In this document: piece after piece, positions 23,201 to 33,548 of the stretch
Layout: every line of letters begins with the position of its first letter
Position numbering within the stretch: the stretch's first letter is position 1
Source: Eudorina sp. 2006-703-Eu-15
Taxonomy: Eukaryota; Chlorophyta; Chlorophyceae; Chlamydomonadales; Volvocaceae
Length of the DNA: 64,000 nt
Reading direction: 5' to 3'
Assembly (NCBI GenBank): GCA_003117195.1
Contig: BDSI01000116.1
Location: 124,001 to 188,000 of the forward strand
The notes under the pieces: generated by a model
Told to the model about the DNA's origin: nothing
The model's database searches: none
What the model saw: the letters and a program-made list of their open reading frames with translations, nothing else
Position numbers and translations under genes: made by a program

Positions 23201-25375
23201 TGAAGGGGTGGGGGCGAGATCGGCGGCGTTGGCACCCCGGAGGGGACCCAGGATCGGGACATGCCTGCGGGCCAAAGGCTGCCGCCAAAAGGGGGGCTCG
23301 ACGCGGGACCCCATGCGGTGTTGGCCCCTTTGTGCCGCGGTGTGCAGGTTCTTGCCCACCAGCCGGCGCCTGGTGCAGTTCTCCAACGGGCGGGTGGCGC
23401 CGGAGGGGGCGCGCATCGTTTACATCGATGGCGCCTTTGACTGCTTCCACCCCGGCCACGTCAAGATCCTCAAAGTAGGTTCCGGTCCGAGGATCACGGA
23501 CAGCGGTGGGAAATGCAGCCGAGCGTGACCAGCGGTCTAAAGCGGTTGTGTCAAGAGAGGCGGCGCCGCGATAGTCAGGTGTCCGTCCTGTCCTCTCCAC
23601 GTCCCCGGGTATCAGCTCCATGTGCATGTGTGCACGTGCACGCGCGGTTGCGGGCTGCTGACGTCGGTGGCACACAGTCCGCTGTATGCGGCGCTGCTGT
23701 GCTCATCCCGCGTAGCAGTTCGCACACGTTTGCTCTCCACGTTTGCCTCCTCCGATCAAAGCACAGTCACAGTGTGAACGTGCGCTCAGCTGCGATTGGC
23801 TCTGTTGCAGTAGCCGCAGTATGGCAATGACTTGGCTGTAGCAACAACCGCGCGTATGACGACGGAAGCGTACGTTGCTCGCCAGCATCTCGAAGGACCC
23901 TTGAGAGTCCGACACTAATCCATCCGGAGTGTCCGGATGATGTTGTGTGCTGAGGCACGCTCAGGGCCGCTGGTTGGCAACCAGAGGCCGCTCGGGGCCG
24001 CTACCGTCTCTGGGTGCCGGAGGCGGCGCACAATGCCCATCGTCACGCCCTACCCCTCCGGGCCCACCCTTGTCAGCTCTGTTCCGCGGCCTTTTTTTCC
24101 GCCTTTCTCCTGCAGCCAGCGCAAAGTGGGCCATTACGTAACCATTTCCATGCCCCGGACTTCCCGCACCCGGCGGCCACCGGCCTCCTCAGGCCGCTAA
24201 GGCTCAGGGCGACTTCCTGCTGGTGGGGCTGCACACGGACGAGGAGGTGCAGGCGCGCCGGGGGCCGCACCTGCCCATCATGAACCTCCACGAGCGCAGT
24301 CTGTCGGTGCTGGCGTGCAAGTGAGCGGAGGGGCTGCGGAGGGGATTAAAAAGGAACAGCCCAGGCACACCCAGCCCGGCGAGGGGGTGCGGGGATTGGG
24401 GCCAGGTCGGGACGGGACGGGACGGGACAGGACAGGTCAATCTGTGCGCGGCTGCTAGGTCATTCGCTCTAGAGCGGGCGTCCTTCAGGTGTTCACTTTT
24501 TGTTGCGGCCCAGATCCCACATCGCGTCATCCGTAAGAAGCGGGACGTTCCAGGTGTATCTCGGCCTCGGACACATGCCGCACGGTGCCGGTTAGGGGAC
24601 AAGAACCGGGCAATGTATGTGCCAACTTGTCCAAACCCCGTCTCTTTCACGCTGGGACGCAGATACGTGGACGAGGTTATCATCGGCAGCCCCTGCGTCA
24701 TGACGGACGACTTGATAAAGACGTTCAACATTAGCGCGGTGGTGCGGGGGAGCGTGTCGGAGACCAGCATGCTGGGGCCCGTGGAGGAGGTAAGAGAGGG
24801 CGGGAGAGGGAGAGCTGGGGAGAGGGAGAGAGAGGGAGCGGGCCGGTGGGGGGCCAGGACGGAAACGCATTGGCTGAACGAGGGAAGCGTGTTACGGCGT
24901 CACAAGTTGGTTTGGCAGAATGGATGCCGTACCTACACAGCTCCCTTAAGACGGACTTTCACCCCAAATTCACCATGTGTACGCACGCGAGCTCGAAGAG
25001 CTGGCTTATTGGTGGTTGCTGCGGTGACGCGGGCCCGCGGCCGAGGCCGCCGTCCGCTGTTTGCGGAACTCGCTTGAAGGGAAGCTGTCAGCTGCGGCGC
25101 ACTGGGTGCGTCCCTGGCACCCTGCTTCGCTCCCACCCTCTCCCATCCGGCGCCCTCCCCACCACCACCACCGCCGCCACCACCAGGAGCGCTACGCGGT
25201 GCCGCGCGCCGCCGGCATCTTCCGCGAGCTGCCCAGCCCCTCGGACGTGACCGCCCGCAACGTCATCCACCGCATCGTGGACAAGCGCACCGCCTTCGAG
25301 GAGCGCAACGCGCGCAAGGTCAAGGGCGAGGAGGCCTACTACACGGGCGCCAAGACCTACGTCCAGGAGCTGTAG
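20300..25375 (+). CDS. ECT1: ethanolamine-phosphate cytidylyltransferase
   Basis: Makes CDP-ethanolamine from CTP and phosphoethanolamine, the rate-setting step of the Kennedy pathway to phosphatidylethanolamine. Eleven exons, all in phase: 20300-20446, 20485-20611, 20690-20766, 21165-21306, 21798-21946, 22518-22607, 22994-23091, 23348-23474, 24193-24320, 24663-24789, 25187-25375; 466 residues (human about 389, Arabidopsis 421). An N-terminal hydrophobic segment (FWTGVAAAATVAIGLATYYA) suggests a membrane anchor, as in plant PECT1. Two cytidylyltransferase domains follow, each with its HxGH motif: YLDGCFDMMHYGHANAL and YIDGAFDCFHPGHVKIL. Other hallmarks are RTEGVSTTDIVGRML in the first domain and MNLHERSLSVLACKYVDEV in the second, joined by a linker ending SKFLPTSRRLVQFSNGR. 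The first of two ATGs was chosen. No TGTAA was seen soon after the stop. Confidence 0.95.
20925..20964. repeat. intronic inverted repeat, 11-bp arms
   Basis: GGGTGCCTGGC and its exact reverse complement are separated by 18 nt within intron 3 of ECT1; it is likely incidental. Confidence 0.7.
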
Positions 25376-26317
25376 CGCCGCCTGTAGCTGCCGCCTGTGC
25401 TCTGCCTGGCCGCCGACGGTGTGCTGCTCTGGGGGCTGCAGCCGGTGGTGGAAAGTGCCGGTGGTTCAGGAGCCTTGCAGCCCGTTGGGTTTCTGTGCTG
25501 CTTGAGGAAACAGCGGAGGGTCCCTCAGCAGAGTCTCCCTCGGCGCCATTGTGGGATGTAGCCGGGGTACTGGATGCAGGCACTCGCTGAATGTGGTGGT
25601 GTGTGGGGCTGTTGGCTGTTGGCGCGCAATACCGTTGCGCAGGGTCGTGTGTGTGTGTGTGTGTGTCGTGTGTCGTTGTGTGTTGTGTGCGTCGTACCTG
25701 ACCGGGCCTGACGCTGGCCAAGGGCTGCTACCGGCTACCCCCTGCGAAATTGCGCGAGGGCAGGTCGGTCATAAGGTGACGGAATCAGTCATAAGGTGAC
25801 GGAATCAGTCATAAGGTGACGGAATCAGTCATAAGGTGACGGAATCGGTCACAAGGTGACGGGTTGGTGTGGTGATGAAGATGGAGCAAGAAGGACTCAG
25901 CTGTGGAAATCGATTGGCGGTTGAGCAGGACGAGCAGGATGGGTGTTGAGGAACATGGACGGTGGTGGGTTGGACTGGTGTTGATTGAACGTGGTTGGTG
26001 TGTGTGACATGACTGCCATGCACGTCGCCTCCTGCTGGGGTGTTACCCGTGGGTCGATGCGGCGCCACTTCTGCCCACCAGTCTGCCATCCGGGGGGACC
26101 TCCCTTGACTGTGTGTCCAGGGTACAGCAGCCCCTGGGATGCGTCCGCGGCTACGCAGCTACACCCCAAACTCTCTGCTGGGCAGAGGCTTGCCAGTTGC
26201 CACTCGCCGAGTCGCCGGCCGGGTCATACGGCCACGGCAGCCTTGTGTGGTGTCGTGGTGGTATCGTGACCGGGTTCAAGGGGGAACGGCCTTCAGGGTG
26301 GGGTGCTATGCGGTGTG
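25376..26317. other. 3' flank of ECT1 and spacer to the repeat island
   Basis: Contains the ECT1 3' UTR, a TG run at 25649-25666, the 20-bp minisatellite at 25769-25863 and otherwise unremarkable sequence with no gene. Confidence 0.45.
25769..25863. repeat. 20-bp minisatellite, about 4.8 units
   Basis: Unit TCATAAGGTGACGGAATCAG is repeated almost without change. The last copies have CGG for CAG and CACAAGG for CATAAGG. Confidence 0.95.
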
Positions 26318-26724
26318 GAGATTGGGGAAGCTGAGGGTGTGGCGCCAGGTATCCGGCGGGTCTTCACTGTGACCAGGATCACTGTGTGTTCATGTGGTGC
26401 AACTTGAACGGTACCTTCCGCGCCACAAGCGGGTACCCTGAATGGATAGTTGCCACCGCGTGCAAACGCTCACCACATCAATGGCATGACTACTACAACT
26501 TGAATGCAACGGAAAGCTGGCATTGTAAAAAGCGCACGGACACGGTCACGGCCCCCAGCATAAGGCCTTCCCGTAACTCGCCCTAGTATTTCGACTTACT
26601 AAGCGTACGCGAGAAGGAAGCGGGTCAGCGTTCTAGTCGGTTTCATCAATTGAGTATTGAGTTCTGGATGTGTCAGTTTAGTACTTATGCGTTGCATAGC
26701 TGTGCACCTGCATAAGTCGTGTTA
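26318..26724. repeat. 407-bp direct repeat, left copy
   Basis: Identical base for base to 33549-33955 in the same orientation. It starts GAGATTGGGGAAGC and ends GTCGTGTTA, with no terminal inverted repeat and no TG...CA ends. A 66-codon ORF inside (26386-26586, MFMWCNLNGTFRAT...) is therefore duplicated too; it resembles nothing I know. It is followed 4 nt later by TGGGGGTGAGACCCC. The nature of the repeat (LTR, duplicated gene tail, or separate element) is undecided. Confidence 0.9.
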
Positions 26725-27401
26725 TCTATGGGGGTGAGACCCCTCGAGACCCCCGTCCGGGACCCCTACACTACGGCCAATAATTAACTCTATGAAAAGC
26801 TTATGTTTACTTGTATTAGAATGGCCCAACTGAGATGTGCAGTTCATGGAGCTGGCCAATTTTGTCCATCGTCGCTCCGACCCTGATGAAGAGTCAACGT
26901 CAACGGCGAGCTTACAGAGCTGGAGAAACAAATATCTGACGTTCTTCTTAATTGTTTAGGAATGCCCAATGCCATAACTTTCAGGCGCGACAAACTCGAG
27001 GAGGCAAATGATGACTCGACTATCTCGCCGCAAAACATTGAACCAAGCCTTAGCCCATCCCAGAAGCCTCTGTCAACAACGCAGAATGACAGACTTTACG
27101 TCTAATCGAATGAAAGACACCACTCGAAATCTCAATCTCCATGGGCGTGATCTCGATGGGCGTGATGTGGAGCTCTGGAAACACCTCATTTAAAGGCTTA
27201 AGCCAGCGTACACTATGTGGCCCCGTGCAACCGGACTTCACTGAACCATACACCCTGTGTCTTTGAGCCGACCCATGGGGCAGATAGGCCTCCCCTTCTC
27301 CCCGTCCCCAGCTTGCGTGACATCCAGGGTGTTGTGGAACGGACGTTCTACACCCACCAACCCATACAGCCGCACGCACGCAACCGCTACACGGTCAGCA
27401 G
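26725..27401. other. spacer inside the repeat island with a possible coding remnant
   Basis: The plus-strand stretch 26905-27105 reads GELTELEKQISDVLLNCLG, then MPNAITFRRDKLEEAND before a stop, and has a coding look, but no start, splice sites or homology were recognised. The rest appears empty. Confidence 0.3.
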
Positions 27402-28498
27402 CTACACAGGCAGTAGCCGCTTGTAGATGTAAGCGGTAAAGTGGCTGCCGCCCGACATGGCGACACCTGTGCATACTGCAACCAGTTCCAGGTCGCGGAA
27501 GCCAGCCGCTGCCATTTCCGTCCCCATGTTGGTTCTACCGCGCTGCACGATGGCGAGGCCCTGTACGCACATGGAGTGTGGTTCAGATGGACGCAGAGCG
27601 CAAGACCAAGTATAAGGCATGTGTGCAACACGAACCTTGAGTTGCCTGCTTGCGTTCACCCTGGCCGCGAGCTCCTTGCGGTCGCCAGGGTTCCAACCCT
27701 CCCAGAAGGTGTAAAGGTGCGTTGTGCCATCCAGGCAATCGAGCGGCATCTGAGCAACCGATGCGTGCTGTATAACCGGCCACTTGGAAGCCACATAGTC
27801 AGCGGCATCTTCCCCTGCGGGATTCAAGTACACCTGTCAGGAATCGCCACGCTTGCAGCTATGTGCGGCCCCCCTCCTTACCATGACTTTCCAAGAAGGA
27901 AGAGTATAAAACCTGGCGGTATATCCCCATGGCATCGTAGGTCCTGCCAGCATCCAGCTCGAAGCCCCAGGCGTACTGCAAGCCAAGCAGAGCGGCGTGT
28001 ACCAGCGCCCTCCCGAGGCCCGCGCCGGGGTCCACTAAAACACTGACCGAGCACATGCCAGTGAGAAGGATAAGAAGCGCGAAGACGATGGAGGTACCCT
28101 TGTTGGTCAGCGTGCCGTATAGGCCGTCCCCTCCATTGTTACCGCCGCCCGCCAGGTTCTGGATGTGTGGTAAGCAAGGGGTAAACTCACATCGGTTTTC
28201 ACCTGTTGTGTGCTCGCAAGCGGCGGGGGTTCCCTTAGCATACCTCCGCAGATGTCCATTTCATGTGTGCGGCTGCGACGGCCTTGGCGGTTGGTTGGAT
28301 TTCAACGGGCGCGGCCGTTTCTGCAAAGTGCAACTACACTTCATCAGTGCCAGGGCAATACCAATAGTCAAAAAGCAACGCTCACCCCCCATCCGCTGGT
28401 AGGCCGCAGCAATGAGCATATCCGCCGTCTTCCCGCTGGCAGGGAGCCGTACAACACCGCTGGGATCACGAAGCCTGCTGAGCACGTCCACATCGCCC
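27402..28498 (-). CDS. SAM-dependent methyltransferase-like protein, 5' end unresolved
   Basis: Four exons are visible: 28498-28386, 28158-27913, 27833-27636 and 27560-27402 (stop). Exon 2 reads GDGLYGTLTNKGTSIVF followed by VLVDPGAGLGRALVHAALLG and GFELDA, the glycine-rich motif I and acidic motif of class I SAM methyltransferases (a DOT1-like arrangement, with E-L-D after the Gly loop). Exon 3 has YTFWEGWNPGDRKEL and exon 4 MSGGSHFTAYIYKRL, conserved-looking elements of a family seen in volvocine genomes. Exons 2-4 join in phase; exon 1 ends in a different phase at a run of six G (28385-28390), so an indel or a missed exon is likely. The start lies further right. The substrate is unknown. 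The gene sits between the two 407-bp repeats. Confidence 0.5.
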
Positions 28499-28734
28499 TA
28501 GGGATGCGGTGTCAGCCGTCATCAGTTGTGTGACGAAGGGGGGAAGCGGGACATAGTTGATTTTCGATTGGGGCAACGGGATTAGGTTATGGCGGGCCGG
28601 CTAGCCCTTTCCAATCGGCTATGGCCCGCAATGGGGTAATACTGCTGCTATACTGGTGCTATACACGTTCCCAAACCCTACCTACCCTGCCCCTTTCATC
28701 GCAGCAGCCAGGCACACGAATGGCGGTGTGCAAG
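28499..28734. other. leader of the tandem array
   Basis: The segment from about 28619 (ATGGCCCGCAA...) through GCAGCAGCCAGGCA is shared, with changes, with 30925-31040 and 31485-31570. It is a unit of the same dispersed repeat family as the array. Confidence 0.5.
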
Positions 28735-29650
28735 CACATGAACCTGCTACACTGCCGCCATACTGCACGTTCCCAGGTCGCAATGCCGTACCTGCACGTT
28801 CGTGCGCGCTTCGCTCGCCTGGCCGCTGACGATGCCGTTCATGTGGGCGACCTGCACGCCACCGCCGCCCGAGGGCCAGTCACCGCCGCCGCCGTTGGGG
28901 CCCACAACCACCGGCGGGGTAGCCCCGGCCTCCTAACGCGTCAGGTGATTGGCGGAGGGGGAAGGCGGGGAAGGGTTGTGTTCCGATTGGCTTTGGCCCA
29001 TGCACATGAACCTGCTACACTGCCGCCATACTGCACGTTCCCAGGTCGCAATGCCGTACCTGCACGTTCGTGCGCGCTTCGCTCGCCTGGCCGCTGACGA
29101 TGCCGTTCATGTGGGCGACCTGCACGCCACCGCCGCCGAGGGCCAGTCACCGCCGCCGCCGTTGGGGCCCACAACCACCGGCGGGGTAGCCCCGGCCTCC
29201 TAACGCGTCAGGTGATTGGCGGAGGGGGAAGGCGGGGAAGGGTTGTGTTCCGATTGGCTTTGGCCCATGCACATGAACCCTGCTATACTGCCGCCATACT
29301 GCACGTTCCCAGGTCGCAATGCCGTACCTGCACGTCCGTGCGCGCTTCGCTCGCCTGGCCGCTGACCATGCCGTTCATGTGGGCGACCTGCACGCCACCG
29401 CCGCCCGAGGGCCAGTCACCGCCGCCGCCGCCCAGGCCCACAACCACCGGCGGGGTAGCCCCGGCCTCCTAACGCGTCAGGTGATTGGCGGAGGGGGAAG
29501 GCGGGGAAGGGTTGCGTTCCGATTGGCTTTGGCCCATGCGCATGAACCCTGCTATACTGCCGCCATACTGCACGTTTCCCAGGTCGCAATGCCGTACCTG
29601 CACGTCCGTGCGCGCTTCGCTCGCCTGGCCGCTGACCATGCCGTTCATGC
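28735..29650. repeat. 268-bp tandem array, three full copies and a partial fourth
   Basis: Copies begin at 28735, 29003, 29270 and 29539 (spacing 267-269 bp) and each starts CACATGAACC(C)TGCTA. Copies differ by a few substitutions. Each contains a potential short ORF (MPYLHVRARFARLAAD...), but stops and the regular spacing argue for non-coding satellite DNA. The last copy breaks at 29650. Confidence 0.9.
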
Positions 29651-30567
29651 CTGAACAACCCATGCCTGAACAAAAGACGTCTCCGCCGACCAAGACCAAC
29701 TCCCAGAACCCAATGAAATCCGTCAGCGTACCCGCAACCAGGGCGCCGCGCCGCGCTGTAGTGGACGTTTGGAGGAGGCTGCAGGGGGTTGCGGCCTTGA
29801 AGGTCCCCCGGACACATTGGTTGCCCGACACCCAAATTTGGATGTTCGGGTGGTGGATGGTCGGGTAGAGTGTGGGGCTTCCGCCCTCGGTGGAGGACAC
29901 TGAATAGCTCAAGTGCGTGGCCTTTCTCCTGTGTATGTTACGCTCGGTGCGGCTGTCTAGGGTTTGCCCCTGTGGAGAGATGTTGTAGGTCTATTTGGTG
30001 TGGTAGCACGCAGCATTGCCGTGACCGGTGGCCCATTTCCTCAACACTCCTTGGGTTCGGGACCTGAGTCCTTACGCGCACGGTGCAAAATGGTTTTGTT
30101 TGCAACCGCCCGCATAGTGTTTGGCAACAACTGGACGGATTGCCGCTTGCCCCCAACCCCACCGGACGACAGTTTGGGGCCTGCACTCTCAGAAACGGTT
30201 AGGCACTATCCCTGCGCCATCTCCCTTCTAACCCCTAGTCTCCGATCACCCTTCTGAAAGGACGGAGGCCCTACACGCCAAGCACGCTTCCATGAACCAC
30301 GATGTCAGGTGCCGACGCCCCCTGTACCTCAGCCACGGCGCGTAGCATTCAAGGGAACCCCAGGAGCTTCCCCCGAAACAACGTCCCTCACAAGGATACC
30401 GAAGAAAACACGAGTGTACACCCGCACACACACACACACACACACGAGCTCCCGTCATGCCATCCACGGGCCGCCACTCAAAGAGAAATGAACCAGTGGA
30501 CAACTCTAAGTTCAGCTGCTAGCCCCCACAGCCGACACCCATAAACCAAACAGCACCTCACGCAAGG
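29651..30567. other. spacer inside the island
   Basis: No gene recognised. There is a (CA)n run at 30427-30444. Confidence 0.4.
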
Positions 30568-30849
30568 CTAGCACCCGAACAGGCGCAACCCAGACTGCTG
30601 GGCGTACTCCTCATAATTGGACGGCTGCCACTCACGAATCGAGCGCGACAGCACGCTCACGCTGGGCGGCTGCGCCTGGCCGCCCTGCTGATACTCTCGC
30701 TGCAGATCAGACCACGCCGCTGCCAGGTCCATGACCTCGTGCTGCATCTGAGCCGCGCCCGCAGCCGCCTCCTTGCTGAGCGGTTGACCATGAATGCGCC
30801 GATGCAGCGCGTATATCACAGTCTTACGGAAGTTTATTTCTTTAATCAT
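30568..30849 (-). CDS. hypothetical protein or terminal exon, 93 residues
   Basis: Open from ATG at 30849 (MIKEINFRKTVIYALHRRIHG...) to the stop at 30568, ending EEYAQQSGLRLFGC. Composition is balanced (not the Ala/Arg/Pro skew of chance frames here), with a helical middle (AAWSDLQREYQQ). No family recognised. It lies between the tandem arrays and in the same orientation as the methyltransferase-like gene and the 28-residue-repeat ORF, so these may be exons of one larger gene. Confidence 0.35.
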   Translation of the reverse strand: MIKEINFRKTVIYALHRRIHGQPLSKEAAAGAAQMQHEVMDLAAAWSDLQREYQQGGQAQPPSVSVLSRSIREWQPSNYEEYAQQSGLRLFGC

Positions 30850-30924
30850 CTCCCTTCCGCTCCTCCATACCGCCGGCCTGCATGCTCCCGGGGGGAGCCG
30901 AAACGAGGTTGGGTCAGATTGGCT

Positions 30925-31700
30925 ATGGCCCGCAACGGCTGAACTGCAGCTGTACTGCTGCTATACTGGAGCTATACTAGCAAGTTACCAGTTCGCCCCT
31001 ACCTCCCCTGCCCCTTTCATCGCAGCAGCCAGGCAGACGAATGGCGGTGTGCAAGCACATGAATACTGCTATACTGCCGCCATACTGCATGTTCCCATGC
31101 CGCACTGCCGTACCTTGGCTTTGGCAAGTGCATGAACCTGCTATACTGCCGCCGTACTGCCCCCATACTGCACGTTCCCATGGCGCACTGACGTACCTGC
31201 ACGTCCGTGCGCGCTGCCCTCGCGTGGCTGCTGGCCATGCCGTGCATGTGGGCGACCTGCACGCCGCCGCCGCCCACTGGCCAGCCACCGCAGCCGCCGC
31301 CGCCCAGGCCCACAACCGCCGGCGGGTTAGCCCCCTCCTAACGCGTCGGGTGATTGGCGGAGAGGGAAAGCGGGGCAGGGTTGGGTTTGATTTGGGGCAA
31401 CGTGTCAATGGTGTGGCGAGCCGCACCCCCCTACCCTGCCGCCTACTGTTTAAACCCGAGGCCCCCATAGCACAGAGCTGGGATTGTACTGCTGCTGTAC
31501 TGGTGCTATACTGGCACGTTACCAGTTTGCCCCTACCTCCCTTGCCCCTTTCATCGCAGCAGCCAGGCACACGAATGGATGTGGACAAGCACATGAACCT
31601 GCTACACTGCCGCCATACTGCACGTTCCCATGGCGCACTGCCGTACCTGCACGTTCGTGCGCGCTGCCCTCGCATCCAAGGATCCGGCACCAGAGCTGCT
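30925..31700. repeat. diverged copies of the 268-bp array family
   Basis: Two blocks, 30925-31340 and 31485-31690, repeat the leader with GCAGCAGCCAGGCA, the CTATACTGCCGCCATACTGC core and the CACGTCCGTGCGCGCT segment of the array at 28735-29650, with internal duplications and deletions. Confidence 0.75.
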
Positions 31701-31726
31701 TGTTGCGAGGTTCAATGCTGACGCAG

Positions 31727-33379
31727 TCAGTCCCTGATGGAAATCTTTGACGGCCTGTGGGCGCTCAGACGAAGAACGATTATTAACCTACGATGAGTCA
31801 TTTGCTTATCAGGGACTGGAATGGGCGCCAGCGGCGGCTGCCCACCAAGCTGAGGGCCAGCGCCTCCGGGCGCTGACGGCATAGCGCCAGGGCCGCCAGG
31901 CGCCAGCGGCGGCTGCCCACCAAGCTGAGGGCCAGCGCCTCCGGGCGCTGACGGCATGCCGGGTGTAGCGCCAGGGCCGGCAGGCGCCAGCGGCGGCTGC
32001 CCACCAAGCTGAGGGCCAGCGCCTCCGGGCGCTGACGGCATGCCGGGTGTAGCGCCAGGGCCGGCAGGCGCCAGCGGCGGCTGCCCACCAAGCTGAGGGC
32101 CAGCGCCTCCGGGCGCTGACGGCATGCCGGGTGTAGCGCCAGGGCCGGCAGGCGCCAGCGGCGGCTGCCCACCAAGCTGAGGGCCAGCGCCTCCGGGCGC
32201 TGACGGCATGCCGGGTGTAGCGCCAGGGCCGGCAGGCGCCAGCGGCGGCTGCCCACCAAGCTGAGGGCCAGCGCCTCCGGGCGCTGACGGCATGCCGGGT
32301 GTAGCGCCAGGGCCGGCAGGCGCCAGCGGCGGCTGCCCACCAAGCTGAGGGCCAGCGCCTCCGGGCGCTGACGGCATGCCGGGTGTAGCGCCAGGGCCGC
32401 CAGGCGCCAGCGGCGGCTGCCCACCAAGCTGAGGGCCAGCGCCTCCGGGCGCTGACGGCATGCCGGGTGTAGCGCCAGGGCCGCCAGGCGCCAGCGGCGG
32501 CTGCCCACCAAGCTGAGGGCCAGCGCCTCCGGGCGCTGACGGCATGCCGGTGTAGCCCCCCCCCCCCCCCCCCCCCCGCCTCCGGCGCTGACGGCATGCC
32601 GGGTGTAGCGCCAGGGCCGCCAGGCGCCAGCGGCGGCTGCCCACCAAGCTGAGGGCCAGCGCCTCCGGGCGCTGACGGCATGCCGGGTGTAGCGCCAGGG
32701 CCGCCAGGCGCCAGCGGCGGCTGCCCACCAAGCTGAGGGCCAGCGCCTCCGGGCGCTGACGGCATGCCGGGTGTAGCGTCAGCACTGCCCTCCATGCAGG
32801 CGACATAAGCTCCGCGTTTACGGCTGTTTCTCTGAAGAAGCTGGTTTTTCGCGTGGACGCAAGCACTCCCTCCAGCGCTGCGATGGTGCAGTCGGCTGCA
32901 CTTGCAGCGCAGCTCAGAAGGCCCTGAAGAGGGTAACTGTCCGGCAGCAATTTAGATCCGGCGCCGAGAGCTCCGAGCAGGCGCGCCCGGTGCAGCTGGT
33001 GTTCCATGCTTGCCGAGCCAGCAGTTGAATCCATTGCGCCTGGGGGCAAAGTCGCCGCTTCAGGACTGATGCCATGCTGCTGCACGACGCCGTGCCGTCG
33101 CCTGAAGCATATGAGCCGATGCACCGGGAGTGAGATGGTGAGTAGCTGCTTCGTCTTCGCCGTGAGGCCACGCGTGCCATTCATAATGTGGGCGTGGAAC
33201 TCAGCGACCCGTTGGACGCTGGCGCCGTTGGCGGCAAAGTTGGCAAGAATGCGGCGCACATGCCAAATATCCATCGCGAGGCGACTGTACACGCTGTCAT
33301 CGCCGTTAAGTTCACCCTGCGCGTTCGGGCAATGGTATTCCCCGCCATTGACCATTTGACCGCAACAGAAAGCAAACAT
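31727..33379 (-). CDS. hypothetical protein with 28-residue Pro/Gly repeats
   Basis: A 550-codon frame is open on the minus strand. The N-terminal 190 residues are non-repetitive (MFAFCCGQMVNGGEYHC, then AMDIWHVRRILANFAANG and IMNGTRGLTAKTKQLL) and match no family I know. Eleven copies of an 84-bp repeat follow. In the Pro/Gly frame each unit reads TPGMPSAPGGAGPQLGG plus QPPLAPGGPGA. Near 32796 the ORF enters the array in another frame (HPACRQRPEALALSLVG), and the Pro/Gly frame is reached only after a run of 22 C (32556-32577) and a short spacer; length change in that run would switch the C-terminus. The ORF ends PIPVPDKQMTHRRL... after the array. Whether it is spliced is unclear. Confidence 0.4.
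   Translation of the reverse strand: MFAFCCGQMVNGGEYHCPNAQGELNGDDSVYSRLAMDIWHVRRILANFAANGASVQRVAEFHAHIMNGTRGLTAKTKQLLTISLPVHRLICFRRRHGVVQQHGISPEAATLPPGAMDSTAGSASMEHQLHRARLLGALGAGSKLLPDSYPLQGLLSCAASAADCTIAALEGVLASTRKTSFFRETAVNAELMSPAWRAVLTLHPACRQRPEALALSLVGSRRWRLAALALHPACRQRPEALALSLVGSRRWRLAALALHPACRQRRRRGGGGGGGYTGMPSAPGGAGPQLGGQPPLAPGGPGATPGMPSAPGGAGPQLGGQPPLAPGGPGATPGMPSAPGGAGPQLGGQPPLAPAGPGATPGMPSAPGGAGPQLGGQPPLAPAGPGATPGMPSAPGGAGPQLGGQPPLAPAGPGATPGMPSAPGGAGPQLGGQPPLAPAGPGATPGMPSAPGGAGPQLGGQPPLAPAGPGATPGMPSAPGGAGPQLGGQPPLAPGGPGAMPSAPGGAGPQLGGQPPLAPIPVPDKQMTHRRLIIVLRLSAHRPSKISIRD
31824..32778. repeat. 84-bp tandem repeat, eleven units, interrupted by C22
   Basis: Units containing CCACCAAGCTGAGGGCCAG recur every 84 bp from 31824 to the poly-C at 32556-32577, then twice more after it. 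Copies are nearly identical, differing mainly at GGCCGGCAGG/GGCCGCCAGG. The first unit is shortened by 12 bp. Confidence 0.95.
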
Positions 33380-33548
33380 CGCTAGGCAGAGCAGAGCACG
33401 AACACCGATAAAACGGACATGCCCAGACGTACCCGCTCTGTGAGCACCGCGGCTTGCACGAGAACATGCAGAAGGTTTGCCCGAGCTTCTACTCTTGGGA
33501 AACCGTTTGCAGCTACGAATGAATGTGACAAATTATAGTCTGAGCCCT

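Noticed and set aside
28735..29650. Short ORFs repeated in each 268-bp unit as real proteins
   Set aside because: They have no start context, differ by frame between copies and merely follow the repeat period.
28735..32778. Regular repeats resembling a CRISPR array
   Set aside because: Units are head-to-tail tandem copies of 268 bp or 84 bp with no unique spacers, in a eukaryotic context.
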